Assembly (NCBI GenBank): GCA_039933015.1
Contig: JBDTOX010000093.1
Coordinates: forward strand, 1 to 40,112
From: JBDTOX01 sp039933015
Lineage (GTDB): Bacteria > Pseudomonadota > Gammaproteobacteria > Burkholderiales > Methylophilaceae
DNA length: 40,112 nucleotides
Direction of reading: 5' to 3'
Shown here: positions 7,355 to 15,995 of the stretch, one piece after another
Numbering within the stretch: position 1 is the first letter of the stretch
Layout: each line of letters opens with the position of its first letter
Position numbers and translations under genes: made by a program
The notes under the pieces: model-generated
What the model was told of the DNA's origin: nothing
The model's database searches: none
Seen by the model: only the letters and a program-made list of their open reading frames with translations

Positions 7355-9577
7355 TCAGAATGTCAGCGTCAGGCTGGTATTGAACGAGCGCCCCATGCCG
7401 GGAACTGCCGTGCCATATTGCGGCGCGGTTGCTCCTGACGACATGGTAGCGCCCTGCCCGATGTAGGCGCCACCCAGCGGATCGCCGTAGTGCTTATCGA
7501 GAATATTCTCGACACCCACATCAAGACGCACTTTCTTCCACTCATAGCTGCTGTAGAAATTGAGCAGGCCGTAGCCGGCGGTTTGCAGCTCCTTGCGCAC
7601 CGTCTGGACATGCGTTTTGGCGTCAACTAGCCTGGCTTGCAGCGTGTTGCTCCAGCTGCCCAGATGGTGCTCCAGCCCCAGCTTCAGATTTAACGGCATC
7701 ATGTTGTAAAGTTCGTCGTCAGTCGTAGTGTTCTTGCCGCGCGTATAACTTAAGGCACCACGCAGACCGAAACTGCCGTACCCACCGGCACCGCCCAGCG
7801 CCACTTTAGTTGTAACATCAGCACCGTAAATCCGTGCGCGCTGGTTTGCCAGACTCAAATTGACGAAACCATCGGTGCGGGTGGGACAAGTCGCATACAC
7901 CGAAGTACAGGCTACGGCGTCGATATAATCCTCGACATGGGTGTAATAAGGCGTTATCTGCAGGCTCCAGTTCTGTTGTGCGGCATCATGCCAGTTGCCG
8001 GTGATGCTGAAGGTATGCGCCACTTCGGGGTCGAGATTGAGGTTGCCGACGTAGCCGTTGCCGTCGCCATACCAGTTGTTCATGTTCATGACCATGCTGT
8101 TGCTGTTGGACCAGATATAACGCTCGTAGAGATTCGGCGAACGCGTCTTCATGGCATAGCCAGCCTCGAAGGTCTTGCCCGCATCCGGTGTGTAGCGCGC
8201 CAGCGCAGTCAGGTCGATATTGTCGTCGGTCCTGGCGTGGCGCTTGGCATTAAAGGCCGCAGCAGCGGCGTTATACATCATTGTGTTGTAACCTTGCACA
8301 TTCTCCGCATCCATCTTCACCGTACTGCTGCGCAGGCCCAGTTGCGATATCCATTGCGGATTCCAGCGCGCCTCCCATTCGCCGAAAACATCATAGCGGT
8401 CGCGCTGGCCATTGTTCATGTTCTGAAATTGCGAAGGGCCCATCATCATGGAATTGGCAACCGGATCCCACCAGTCATCCAGGCGATAACGCTGGTATTC
8501 CGCACCGACACGCAAGGTATCGCGCTCGGAAAGGATGACATCACCCTTGAGCGTCAGGCCGGTATTGCGGCCTTCGGTCTCCATTGGCATACCGGCCACG
8601 TTATGAGCCTTGCCGTACCAATATAGCTTGTCGTCACCAAACTGCATGCTGTGACGTGTCTGTTCGTGATAGGCAGAGGCCTGTAGACTGCCCCAGTCGT
8701 ATTCGCCGGTATAGCGCAGGTTAATCTGGCGGCTATCGTTGTCTGTCATGTCCATGCGTTGGTTTGGAAAACCCTGATATGGGATATGCTGTACTCCTAG
8801 TTTCAATTCCACCAGATGGTTGTCACGCTTGAGCGCAAACGCAAGCGCATTGTTTTGCGCCTTGTAGGCAGAAGAGCCGACCTCGTCCCCATCCAGCCAG
8901 CCTCGACCATACGTTGCCGCCAATCCGGCTGCTTTGAAATGATCTCCGGCACGGTAATTATTGGCCTCCACTGTCGAGCCGGTATAGCGTACCGACAGCG
9001 TATCTCCCGCCACAGTGGCAGAAAGATTCACGCCTCGCGCATCGTTGTTACTGCGGTAAAAAGTAGCTGCACGCGCCCTCACCAAGGTCTTGCCATCCTC
9101 GGCGAACTCCGGTGCGGCAGAATTGACCTGTATCGTGCCACCGATACTGTCGCCGCCCAGGCTGACCGGTGTGATACCGGCGAACACCTTGACGCTCTCG
9201 ACATTGGCCGGGTCGATGTACGACAAAGGCGGGTTCATGTGGTTGGCGCAGGCGGAAATCAAGTCCATGCCATCCACCTTGATGCGAATACGATCGTCCG
9301 CCATGCCGTGAATCGCTGGCAGGCTGGATACGCCACCCGCGCGATACAAACTGATCCCCGGCGGATCTGCCAGCATAGAAGCTGTATCGCTGGTGTTGGC
9401 TCGCAAAAATGCCAGCCTAACACGTTCCAGATCGACGTTGATGAGTGACGGCATAGGCTGAAATTTTGCGGAAACCACGCGTACATCAGGCGTGGTAATG
9501 ACTTCATCGGCCAAAGCCGCCATTGGCGGCAAGGTTAACAAAACAGCAGAAAACAGACGACGGTAGCGACATTGCAT
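7355..9577 (-). CDS. TonB-dependent outer-membrane receptor, probably for copper
   Basis: 740 residues. A signal peptide (MQCRYRRLFSAVLLTLPPMAALA) is followed by a plug domain (about 40-165, with IKVDGMDLISACANHMNPP and GITPVSLGGDSIGGTIQV) and a 22-strand barrel that ends in LTF. The Cys-x-Asn-His-Met-x-Pro-Pro segment and the many Met/His/Asn runs (for example MMMGPSQFQNMNN, SMVMNMNNW) recall NosA/OprC-type copper receptors, so copper is my inference, not proof. The last residues, RSFNTSLTLTF, form the terminal strand. A RegA-type operator lies 67 bases before the ATG, which ties it to the neighbouring regBA operon. Confidence 0.8.
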   Translation of the reverse strand: MQCRYRRLFSAVLLTLPPMAALADEVITTPDVRVVSAKFQPMPSLINVDLERVRLAFLRANTSDTASMLADPPGISLYRAGGVSSLPAIHGMADDRIRIKVDGMDLISACANHMNPPLSYIDPANVESVKVFAGITPVSLGGDSIGGTIQVNSAAPEFAEDGKTLVRARAATFYRSNNDARGVNLSATVAGDTLSVRYTGSTVEANNYRAGDHFKAAGLAATYGRGWLDGDEVGSSAYKAQNNALAFALKRDNHLVELKLGVQHIPYQGFPNQRMDMTDNDSRQINLRYTGEYDWGSLQASAYHEQTRHSMQFGDDKLYWYGKAHNVAGMPMETEGRNTGLTLKGDVILSERDTLRVGAEYQRYRLDDWWDPVANSMMMGPSQFQNMNNGQRDRYDVFGEWEARWNPQWISQLGLRSSTVKMDAENVQGYNTMMYNAAAAAFNAKRHARTDDNIDLTALARYTPDAGKTFEAGYAMKTRSPNLYERYIWSNSNSMVMNMNNWYGDGNGYVGNLNLDPEVAHTFSITGNWHDAAQQNWSLQITPYYTHVEDYIDAVACTSVYATCPTRTDGFVNLSLANQRARIYGADVTTKVALGGAGGYGSFGLRGALSYTRGKNTTTDDELYNMMPLNLKLGLEHHLGSWSNTLQARLVDAKTHVQTVRKELQTAGYGLLNFYSSYEWKKVRLDVGVENILDKHYGDPLGGAYIGQGATMSSGATAPQYGTAVPGMGRSFNTSLTLTF

Positions 9578-9643
9578 CGAAACACTCCAGACATTAAAGA
9601 TTGTAATGTCCGCAATTTTAGCCAGCCTGCAACGCCCGCGGAA

Positions 9644-9660
9644 TGCGGCATATTGCCGCA
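9644..9660. promoter_or_regulatory. RegA-type operator upstream of the TonB receptor gene
   Basis: TGCGGC-ATATT-GCCGCA, the same palindrome arms and spacing as the site before regB, placed 67 bases before the receptor start codon. The two sites share a GAA before the left arm and AATYATGATT four bases after the right arm, so about 30 bases of architecture are conserved. This suggests coregulation of sensor and receptor. Confidence 0.72.
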
Positions 9661-9713
9661 GAAGAATTATGATTGGGGCTGTAGTAAATAAGCTGAGATG
9701 TTAAGCTTATCTA

Positions 9714-9945
9714 ATGAAGATAACTCGTTGTAAGTTATTAAGAAAACAGCAGTTAAGATTGCTAGAGTTTTTTGTGCTGGAAGTCACGGCTCGTTCAGCA
9801 GCAGATTTACTGGGAACCCGCACCGAATAGTGCGGTCCTGTTTTATAGGAAATTGCGCGAGGTGATCGCGTATTACATGGAACAGGAAGCGTACGAAATG
9901 TTCGATGGTGCAGTCGAGTTGGATAGCTACTTTGGTGGTGCCAAC
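9714..9945 (+). pseudogene. IS1595-family transposase, 5' fragment
   Basis: An ATG at 9714 opens a frame reading KLLRKQQLRLLEFFVLEV and TARSAADLLG, which stops at a TAG. One frame over, the homology continues as NSAVLFYRKLREVIAYY, then GAVELDSYFGG. Together these are the N-terminal helix-turn-helix region and the first catalytic Asp block of IS1595-family transposases; the usual ELDESYFGG has lost one codon. The similarity ends at about 9945, where the sequence switches to the Ada methyltransferase domain. No terminal inverted repeats could be identified. The element is dead, but its second half now forms the start of the neighbouring ORF. Confidence 0.75.
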
Positions 9946-10455
9946 ACCGAAATACGTTTTGCCATCGGCGAATGCTCGCTGGGTGCGATACTTGTAGCCA
10001 GCAGCGAAAAAGGTGTGTGTGCCATTCTGCTGGGCGATGACCAGGATGCATTGGCTCGTGATTTACAGGACAGGTTCCCCAAGTCCAATTTGATTGGCGG
10101 TGACAGCGAATTCGAACAGCTGGTGGCGCAGGTGGTAGGTTTCATTGAAGCGCCAGCGATAGGGCTCGACCTGCCTTTGGACATCAGAGGCACTGCTTTT
10201 CAGCAGCGAGTCTGGCAAGCCCTCAGGGCAATACCTGCAGGCTCAACGGTGAGCTATACCGATATTGCCAGCCGCATCGGCTCGCCCAAGGCAGTTCGGG
10301 CTGTTGCTGGAGCTTGCGCTGCCAATGTCCTGGCAGTGTCTATTCCTTGCCACCGTGTAGTCAAGAGTGATGGTGCGCTGTCCGGTTATCGTTGGGGCGT
10401 TGAGCGTAAACGGGCACTGCTTGAGCGGGAGGCGCAGAATGCGCGTGTTAGCTAA
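9772..10455 (+). CDS. Methylated-DNA--protein-cysteine methyltransferase (Ada C-terminal half) with transposase-derived N-terminus
   Basis: The open frame starts at TTG 9772, with internal ATGs at 9877 and 9898 that may be the real start. From about residue 60 it matches the methyltransferase half of Ada: RFAIGECSLGAILVA, then TAFQQRVWQALRAIPAG, the acceptor motif IPCHRVV and GYRWGVERKRALLE. It removes methyl from O6-methylguanine by suicide transfer to the PCHRV cysteine. The Zn-binding and AraC domains of Ada are absent; IS1595 transposase sequence stands in their place, in frame. So the repair activity could be kept while the adaptive transcription switch is lost. The next (broken) oxygenase gene starts inside its last codons. 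Confidence 0.85.
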   Translation: MCWKSRLVQQQIYWEPAPNSAVLFYRKLREVIAYYMEQEAYEMFDGAVELDSYFGGANTEIRFAIGECSLGAILVASSEKGVCAILLGDDQDALARDLQDRFPKSNLIGGDSEFEQLVAQVVGFIEAPAIGLDLPLDIRGTAFQQRVWQALRAIPAGSTVSYTDIASRIGSPKAVRAVAGACAANVLAVSIPCHRVVKSDGALSGYRWGVERKRALLEREAQNARVS

Positions 10456-10690
10456 AGCACTCACGGCCATACCTGGCACCACAGATGTGGCTGGCCGCAT
10501 CCAGGCGCTGGATTGGGATTGCATCCCGGAAGTTGTTCCTTTAAGGCAAGGTGATGCTGTTATCTTTGCTGTGCGTCACCGGCCTGTGCAGGGTACGCGA
10601 GGCGTATATCGGATAAACCTCAGGCATGGCGTCAGCCGTATCCGCAACGAGCACCGACATGCCCTCGGTGTGATTTTTCATGATGCTTGA
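10439..10690 (+). pseudogene. 2OG-Fe(II) oxygenase of the ada operon, internally deleted
   Basis: 84 codons from the ATG at 10439, overlapping the previous gene. The beginning (VAGRIQALDWDCI) matches the N-terminus of the 2-oxoglutarate oxygenases that often follow ada. After PE it jumps to their C-terminal end (VVPLRQGDAVIFAVRHRPVQ, then RINLRHGVSRIR and HALGVIFHDA). About 130-150 residues, including the iron ligands HxD, are missing without breaking the frame. The product cannot be a working oxygenase. Its stop overlaps the start of alkB. Confidence 0.75.
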
Positions 10691-11343
10691 TGAGTACGAT
10701 GGAATTATTCAGCACAGCGCTAAATGAACCATGGCAAGAGCCGCTAGGGCCCGGTGCCGTGGTATTGCACGGATTCGCCATAGCCGACGCAGCATCGCTC
10801 CTGGCTGCGGTTGAGGCAGTCACGACAAAATCGCCGTTTCGCCACATGGTCACCCCGGGTGGCTTTGAGATGTCAGTCGCCATGACCAATTGCGGCCAGT
10901 TGGGGTGGGCTTCCGATCGCAAAGGCTATCGCTACGATCCATGGGATCCGCTCAGCGGCCAGCGCTGGCCCGACATGCCCGATACATTCCTCAAGCTAGC
11001 GTCCAGCGCTGCCGCAGCAGCAGGGTTTGACGCATTCGTGCCCGATGCCTGCCTCATTAACCGCTACGAGTCGGGAGCAAGATTGACATTGCATCAAGAC
11101 AAAAATGAGCGTGACTACGGTCAACCTATTGTTTCCGTTTCACTAGGTGTGCCAGCCGTGTTTCTGTTTGGTGGGTTGAAGCGCGCGGACAGAACGCGCC
11201 GTGTGCTGCTCACCCATGGCGATGTGGTGGTTTGGGGCGGCCCGGACCGGTTGCGTTATCACGGCATATTGGCGCTCAAGGAAAACCACCACCCGTTGCT
11301 GGATAGCAGTCGCATCAATCTCACTTTTCGTAAAGCAGCTTAA
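10690..11343 (+). CDS. alkB: Alpha-ketoglutarate-dependent DNA dealkylase AlkB
   Basis: 217 residues, normal length, starting at ATG 10690, which overlaps the preceding stop. It reverses 1-methyladenine and 3-methylcytosine by oxidative demethylation. Visible are CLINRYESGARLTLHQDKNE with the HxD iron ligands, SVSLGVPAVFLFGG, the distal His in RLRYHGI, and the 2-oxoglutarate-binding arginines in SRINLTFRK. It is the only gene of this adaptive-response cluster that looks untouched. It probably still depends on a promoter upstream of the chimeric methyltransferase gene. Confidence 0.95.
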   Translation: MSTMELFSTALNEPWQEPLGPGAVVLHGFAIADAASLLAAVEAVTTKSPFRHMVTPGGFEMSVAMTNCGQLGWASDRKGYRYDPWDPLSGQRWPDMPDTFLKLASSAAAAAGFDAFVPDACLINRYESGARLTLHQDKNERDYGQPIVSVSLGVPAVFLFGGLKRADRTRRVLLTHGDVVVWGGPDRLRYHGILALKENHHPLLDSSRINLTFRKAA

Positions 11344-11619
11344 TTACGCCTATGCCTCAGAAAATTCCGGTCTGGCCGGTGATCGTCAAACATTCAGGCC
11401 AGACTGAACTGGCCTGCGTTCAAGATCCTATGGCATAGGCTGCCGCGCAGATCAGCGCCTGCCACGTGACGCAGTTTTCTGCTTGGTCGATAGCGGAAGC
11501 CAGTGTGTGCGGTCAGTGCTCTTGACTAGGAACTCAACTGGAACTTGTACGAAGGTTCGTCTGCTTACGGCCGGGCTAGTTAATGAGACAAACGGTCTTG
11601 AATTACCAAGGTGCCATAA
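11344..11619. other. Gene-free interval after alkB
   Basis: No convincing coding frame. An 8-bp inverted repeat GTCTGGCC/GGCCAGAC (11370-11377 and 11397-11404) lies close after alkB and may end transcription, although no T-tract follows. The rest holds no feature I recognise. Confidence 0.5.
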
Positions 11620-11835
11620 TCAAGCATGAATATCGCCATGAACAGAACGTCGCTCCTTTACGCGTTGCTCTCCTTCACGCACATTGCGTTGGTTCTTTCG
11701 TCGATATTCAGTGTTGTGTCGCCTATCCATTCTTCTTTGATCTGGATTGATGCTATTTTGCCCAAGTATTTTTGTGATTAATGCAATAAAACTTAGGTAG
11801 ATAAGCAATCCGGCTGCCAAATATAAAATTTTCAT
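11620..11835 (-). CDS. Small single-span membrane protein, hypothetical
   Basis: 71 residues: an N-terminal hydrophobic helix (MKILYLAAGLLIYLSFIALI) followed by a strongly basic, Arg/Glu-rich tail rich in RRMDRRHN-like runs. The ATG has GGGGAT about 8 bases upstream. The pattern of one membrane anchor and a charged cytoplasmic tail is plausible for a real small protein, but I recognise no family. Base composition is more A/T-rich than the neighbours. It stands alone between alkB and the peroxiredoxin gene. Confidence 0.45.
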   Translation of the reverse strand: MKILYLAAGLLIYLSFIALITKILGQNSINPDQRRMDRRHNTEYRRKNQRNVREGEQRVKERRSVHGDIHA

Positions 11836-12169
11836 GGCTCATCCCCAATACCCAAGTCTTTAATGGACGCTAAATTGATTTATGGTGGCTATTGATCAAT
11901 CTTGTTCATCATTGGGTACTATATTGATAAGCAAGCACTATGCCATGGGTCGCATAAGCCGTATGAATGGGGAGTGGGGGATTGCGAGCTGGTTTTATAT
12001 CGTTACTTTGTAAAAAATCCTGACATGAAATCGCGGCGGTCTGCGTACTGACCAATTGATCTCTAGCCTATGCTGCTTTCAGTTTAGCGGTCATAACACA
12101 GGTTTTGATCCGGCAGCCCGCGGAACGTATCTATTTCCGCGGGTCCGGCGCAAGGCTAGTAGTCAGTTT
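11836..12169. other. Gene-free interval with hairpin
   Basis: No supported gene. CCCGCGGAA/TTCCGCGGG at 12117-12143 is a perfect 9-bp hairpin 26 bases beyond the peroxiredoxin stop and probably helps end that minus-strand transcript, although it lacks a U-tract. Confidence 0.5.
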
Positions 12170-12829
12170 TTAATGAGGTTGCTTAACTAAGCGTAGATAC
12201 GGCTTAAGTGTTTTCCAGCCTTGTGCAAACATGCCTTTTGCCTCGTCATCGGATACCGACGGTACGATAATGACGTCGTCGCCGTTTTTCCAGTTAACAG
12301 GCGTGGCGACCTTATGTTTGGCAGTTAACTGCATTGAATCCAGTACACGCAGGATCTCATCAAAGTTACGACCTGTGGTCATCGGGTAGGTCAGCATCAG
12401 CTTGATTTTTTTGTCCGGGCCAACGATAAAAACAGAACGCACGGTTGCGTTAGTGGCTGCTGTTCGCCCCTCTGATGTGCCGGTTTCATCCGCGGGTAAC
12501 ATGTTGTATAGCTTTGCTACCGCCAGGTCACTATCGCCTATCATCGGATAGTTAACAGCATAACCTTGCGTTTCTTCAATATCTTTTGCCCATTTGGTGT
12601 GGTTATCCACTGGGTCTACGCTTAAGCCGATGATTTTGCAGTTGCGTTTCTTGAACTCGGGCTCCAGCTTTGCCATATAGCCCAATTCCGTGGTGCATAC
12701 CGGTGTAAAGTCTTTGGGATGAGAAAACAGTATCGCCCAGCCGTTGCCAATCCATTCATGAAAATTAAGGACACCTTGAGTTGTGGTCGCCGTAAAATTG
12801 GGTGCTTCATCATTGATGCGTAATGACAT
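12170..12829 (-). CDS. 1-Cys peroxiredoxin (Prx6 type)
   Basis: 219 residues from the ATG at 12829, chosen because GGAGAT lies 5 bases ahead; a TTG six bases earlier is the alternative. Peroxidatic Cys45 sits in HPKDFTPVCTTELG. The long C-terminal dimerisation domain (about 165-219, with TPVNWKNGDDVIIVPSVSD) is typical of the Prx6/AhpC-TSA 1-Cys group. It reduces peroxides in the cytoplasm; the electron donor is not shown here. Monocistronic, with about 340 bases of upstream space. No OxyR site could be pinned down by eye. Confidence 0.93.
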   Translation of the reverse strand: MSLRINDEAPNFTATTTQGVLNFHEWIGNGWAILFSHPKDFTPVCTTELGYMAKLEPEFKKRNCKIIGLSVDPVDNHTKWAKDIEETQGYAVNYPMIGDSDLAVAKLYNMLPADETGTSEGRTAATNATVRSVFIVGPDKKIKLMLTYPMTTGRNFDEILRVLDSMQLTAKHKVATPVNWKNGDDVIIVPSVSDDEAKGMFAQGWKTLKPYLRLVKQPH

Positions 12830-13172
12830 GGTCAATCTCCTTTATGTTTAAGTTGTTGTTCATAAAAAGTATATACGAGAATTTTATTGGTAAGGTCTGA
12901 ATTAAAGAGCGTACTTCAGCAGCCGATTTAATGTCGACACCTCTGTGGTTGCATTGCTTACAATATTGATTAAGACTTTCACAGTCTTGGTACGTTCCGC
13001 TACGGAAAAACTTCACGCTAACACATCTGTGTCTTTGGTGAGATTTTAAAACGGCGTTTGATCCTAGCAACATTCACAGCCGCTTAAATGGCTAAAAAGC
13101 CATAGCTATCGCGGCAGGCCAGTAATATTGGCACAATGATTAAAAAAATGATTCTAAAGATCGGAGTGCGTA
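12830..13172. other. Divergent intergenic region between peroxiredoxin and antiporter genes
   Basis: Holds the promoters of two divergent genes. A minus-strand ORF here (12810-13073) has no recognisable similarity and runs into the peroxiredoxin start. I see no repeat or structured RNA beyond short hairpins. Confidence 0.4.
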
Positions 13173-14939
13173 ATGAGCCCGCCTAGTTTTTTGCTTGAAG
13201 CTGCAATTTACCTCTCTGCCGCTGTGATTGCAGTACCTTCGTTCAAGAGATTAGGCCTCGGCTCTGTGCTGGGCTATCTGCTGGCAGGCATTTTGATCGG
13301 TCCGTATGCCTTCAAGCTGATCTCCGATCCTGAACAGGTGCTGCACTTCGCAGAGTTCGGCGTGGTACTGCTGCTTTTCCTGGTGGGTTTGGAGCTTGAG
13401 CCAGAACAGGTATGGCGATTACGCAAACCGCTGCTCGGTTTGGGCGGGCTACAAGTAACCGCTACCATTGCCCTGGTTGCGGGAATTTCGCTACTGGTGG
13501 GCCTGACGTGGACAGTCGCAATTGTGGTGGGCATAGGCATCGCGATGTCTTCGACCGCTATCGGACTTGCCTCGCTTGAAGGAAGAAAGCAGTTACGAAC
13601 AGCAGGGGGGCAAGCCTTTTTTGCCGTGCTTTTATTTCAGGACCTGTCTGTCATCCCTTTATTCATGCTGCTGGCGTTGATGGCCCCGAGTGGCGCGGCC
13701 AAAGTTGATATGTGGGCTATAGTTAAAGCGCTGGCAGTGATTGCCGGCATTGTCATTGCCAGCCGGACTATCCTTCGCCCCGTCATGCGGGTGGTGGCGC
13801 AGACTGGCATGCGTGAGATTTTCGTCGCATTTTCTCTCTTGCTGGTGATAGGCGTTTCGATTGCCGTGCAGTCTGTCGGCCTATCCATGGCATTAGGCAC
13901 TTTTCTCGCTGGCGTGCTGCTGGCGGACTCAGAATATCGCTACGAGCTCAGGCTCGACATTGAGCCAGTAAAAGGGTTGCTGCTAGGGCTCTTTTTCATA
14001 GCAGTCGGCATGTCGGTAGACATATCGCTAATCGTCAACGCACCGGCAACGATACTAGGGCTTGCCTTGCTGGTGGTGCTGGTAAAGATTTCTCTACTCT
14101 ATGGGCTGGGGCGTTCGTTTCGTCTCGCCTCGCGCGACGCGCTGCTGTTTGCGATAGGCCTGTCGCAAATCGGTGAGTTTGCCTTTGTGATCTTCGGTGT
14201 CGCCTTGTCGCAAGGCACGCTGGATCGTGCGGTCTACAATGCCTTGAATGCCATCGTAGCCGTTTCCATGCTGACAACCCCGCTGTTATTCGTGCTTTAC
14301 GATCGCTTTGTCATGCGGAGGGTAGATAAGCGTGAGGATGAAACGATAGAAGAAGAGAATTCCGTAATAGTCGCTGGCTTTGGGCGCTTCGGGCAGATTA
14401 TTGTGCGTGTGCTGCATGCGCGTGGCATCACAACCACCTTGATTGATAAAGATCCGAATCAGGTTGAACTCATGCGCAGTTTCGGTTGGAGCTGCTATTA
14501 CGGCGACGCTTCACGGCTCGATCTGCTGGAACAGGCGGGCATTGCGAAGGCACGCCTGTTTGTCATAGCAATCGATGATCCACCAACCGCACTCGCTACC
14601 GCGCGTCTCGTCGGTGAACGCTGGCCGCATGTGCCGATTGTCGCCCGGGCGCGCAGCCGGACGGATGCATTCGATTTCCGCGAATTGGGGTTAAACCCGA
14701 TTCGTGAGACTTTTTACTCCTCCCTGCAAGCCGCCGGTCAGGCGCTACAAGCTTTAGGCGAGTCGGCTAGCTCGGCGGCCAGCATCATCAAACGCTTTGA
14801 ACGCCACGATAAGGAACAACTGGAAAGGTCGCGTAAAGTCAGGCACGACCAGAAAGCATTACTAAGTATAGCGGAACAGGGTAGACGCGACCTTGAAGCC
14901 TTGTTGGCAGCGGAGCAGGGTGAAATTAAAAATAATTAG
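13173..14939 (+). CDS. Kef-type (CPA2) potassium/proton antiporter with RCK domain
   Basis: 588 residues. About 12 membrane helices fill residues 1-380; the CPA2 core shows LGSVLGYLLAGILIGP and the later LSQIGEFAFVIFGVALSQG. A cytoplasmic RCK/TrkA-N domain follows at about 390-510, with the Rossmann pattern VIVAGFGRFGQ, LIDKDP and YYGDASRLDLLEQAG. The family exchanges K+ for H+, often gated by glutathione adducts during electrophile stress. The KefF/KefG ancillary subunit gene is not adjacent. The substrate is inferred from the family. Confidence 0.88.
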   Translation: MSPPSFLLEAAIYLSAAVIAVPSFKRLGLGSVLGYLLAGILIGPYAFKLISDPEQVLHFAEFGVVLLLFLVGLELEPEQVWRLRKPLLGLGGLQVTATIALVAGISLLVGLTWTVAIVVGIGIAMSSTAIGLASLEGRKQLRTAGGQAFFAVLLFQDLSVIPLFMLLALMAPSGAAKVDMWAIVKALAVIAGIVIASRTILRPVMRVVAQTGMREIFVAFSLLLVIGVSIAVQSVGLSMALGTFLAGVLLADSEYRYELRLDIEPVKGLLLGLFFIAVGMSVDISLIVNAPATILGLALLVVLVKISLLYGLGRSFRLASRDALLFAIGLSQIGEFAFVIFGVALSQGTLDRAVYNALNAIVAVSMLTTPLLFVLYDRFVMRRVDKREDETIEEENSVIVAGFGRFGQIIVRVLHARGITTTLIDKDPNQVELMRSFGWSCYYGDASRLDLLEQAGIAKARLFVIAIDDPPTALATARLVGERWPHVPIVARARSRTDAFDFRELGLNPIRETFYSSLQAAGQALQALGESASSAASIIKRFERHDKEQLERSRKVRHDQKALLSIAEQGRRDLEALLAAEQGEIKNN

Positions 14940-14994
14940 GCTAAAAAAACTTCCTGTGGGGAAGGCTGGAAGCGTTTCGGTTTAGTTCCAATGT

Positions 14995-15918
14995 TCAGAT
15001 GCCACTCAGAGCTTTGATATGTGCCGCCACGCTACGGCCCAAGGCATGCAATTCGTAGCCACCCTCCAGTGTAGACACGATACGGCCATGGGCATGCTGG
15101 CCGGCGACCTCCTTGATTAGCTGCGTGACCCAGATGTAGTCTGATTCAGTCAGGTTGAATTGCGCCATATCGTCCTGCCAGTGCGCATCGAACCCGGCCG
15201 AGATGAACAGCATTTCGGGCTGGAAACGTTCCAATGCAGGCAGCCAGTATTGGGTCACCGCTTGGCGAAATCTCTCACCATCCGTTCCTGCCGGCAGTGG
15301 CACGTTGATGATATGGTCGCTGCCGCTGTCTGCACCGTGATATGGATAGAACGGATGCTGGAAGGTGGAGCAGAGCATGACGCGTGGATCGTCGCAAAAA
15401 ATTTCTTCCGTGCCATTGCCGTGATGCACGTCGAAATCAACAATTGCAATACGGTTCAGGCCATAGTGATCCAATGCGTGGGCAACACCTACTGCGACGT
15501 TGTTGAAAATGCAGAAACCCATGGCACGCGCTGATTCGGCATGATGGCCGGGAGGACGGACGGCGCAGAAAGCATTTGCCACTTTTTTTTCCAGCACCAG
15601 CGCTGTCGCCAATACCGCTGCACCGGCGGCACGAAGAGCCGCACTCAGTGTAGAGGGATTCATGGCCGTATCCGCGTCCAGGTAATTTAACCCCTCCTTG
15701 GGAGAAGCGGCATGGATGGCTTCAATGTAATGCGGCTGGTGCACGCGCGCAAGTTGTTCGAACGTCACCAGCGGAGCTTCATAGGCCTGAAGAAAATGCA
15801 GCAAGCCGGAAGCGATTAATTGATCCTCAATGGCCATTAACCGCGCCGGACATTCTGGATGCTGTGGGCCCATGTCGTGTTTGAGGCAGTCGGGATGGGT
15901 AATATAGGCGGTATACAA
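14995..15918 (-). CDS. Histone deacetylase family protein (class II-like amidohydrolase)
   Basis: 307 residues from a TTG at 15918, supported by a strong AAGGAGGG 5-6 bases ahead. Motifs of Zn-dependent deacetylases are complete: RPPGHHAESARAMGFC (catalytic His pair), IAIVDFDVHHGNGTEEIF (Zn ligands Asp and His), SAGFDAHWQDDM (third Zn ligand) and EGGYELHALG. Bacterial members remove acetyl groups from lysines or small amines such as acetylpolyamines. It is divergent from a Pat-type protein acetyltransferase gene 78 bases away, which suggests an antagonistic pair. Confidence 0.9.
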   Translation of the reverse strand: MYTAYITHPDCLKHDMGPQHPECPARLMAIEDQLIASGLLHFLQAYEAPLVTFEQLARVHQPHYIEAIHAASPKEGLNYLDADTAMNPSTLSAALRAAGAAVLATALVLEKKVANAFCAVRPPGHHAESARAMGFCIFNNVAVGVAHALDHYGLNRIAIVDFDVHHGNGTEEIFCDDPRVMLCSTFQHPFYPYHGADSGSDHIINVPLPAGTDGERFRQAVTQYWLPALERFQPEMLFISAGFDAHWQDDMAQFNLTESDYIWVTQLIKEVAGQHAHGRIVSTLEGGYELHALGRSVAAHIKALSGI

Positions 15919-15995
15919 ATATCCCTCCTTCTGCTGGCTGGGTTAACATGTTGCCAGGATATTCTACCCCTAGACATATTAGCGAGTGCGAACCC

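Noticed and set aside
12810..13073. Minus-strand ORF upstream of the peroxiredoxin gene
   Set aside because: No family, no ribosome site, biased composition, and it overlaps the peroxiredoxin start.
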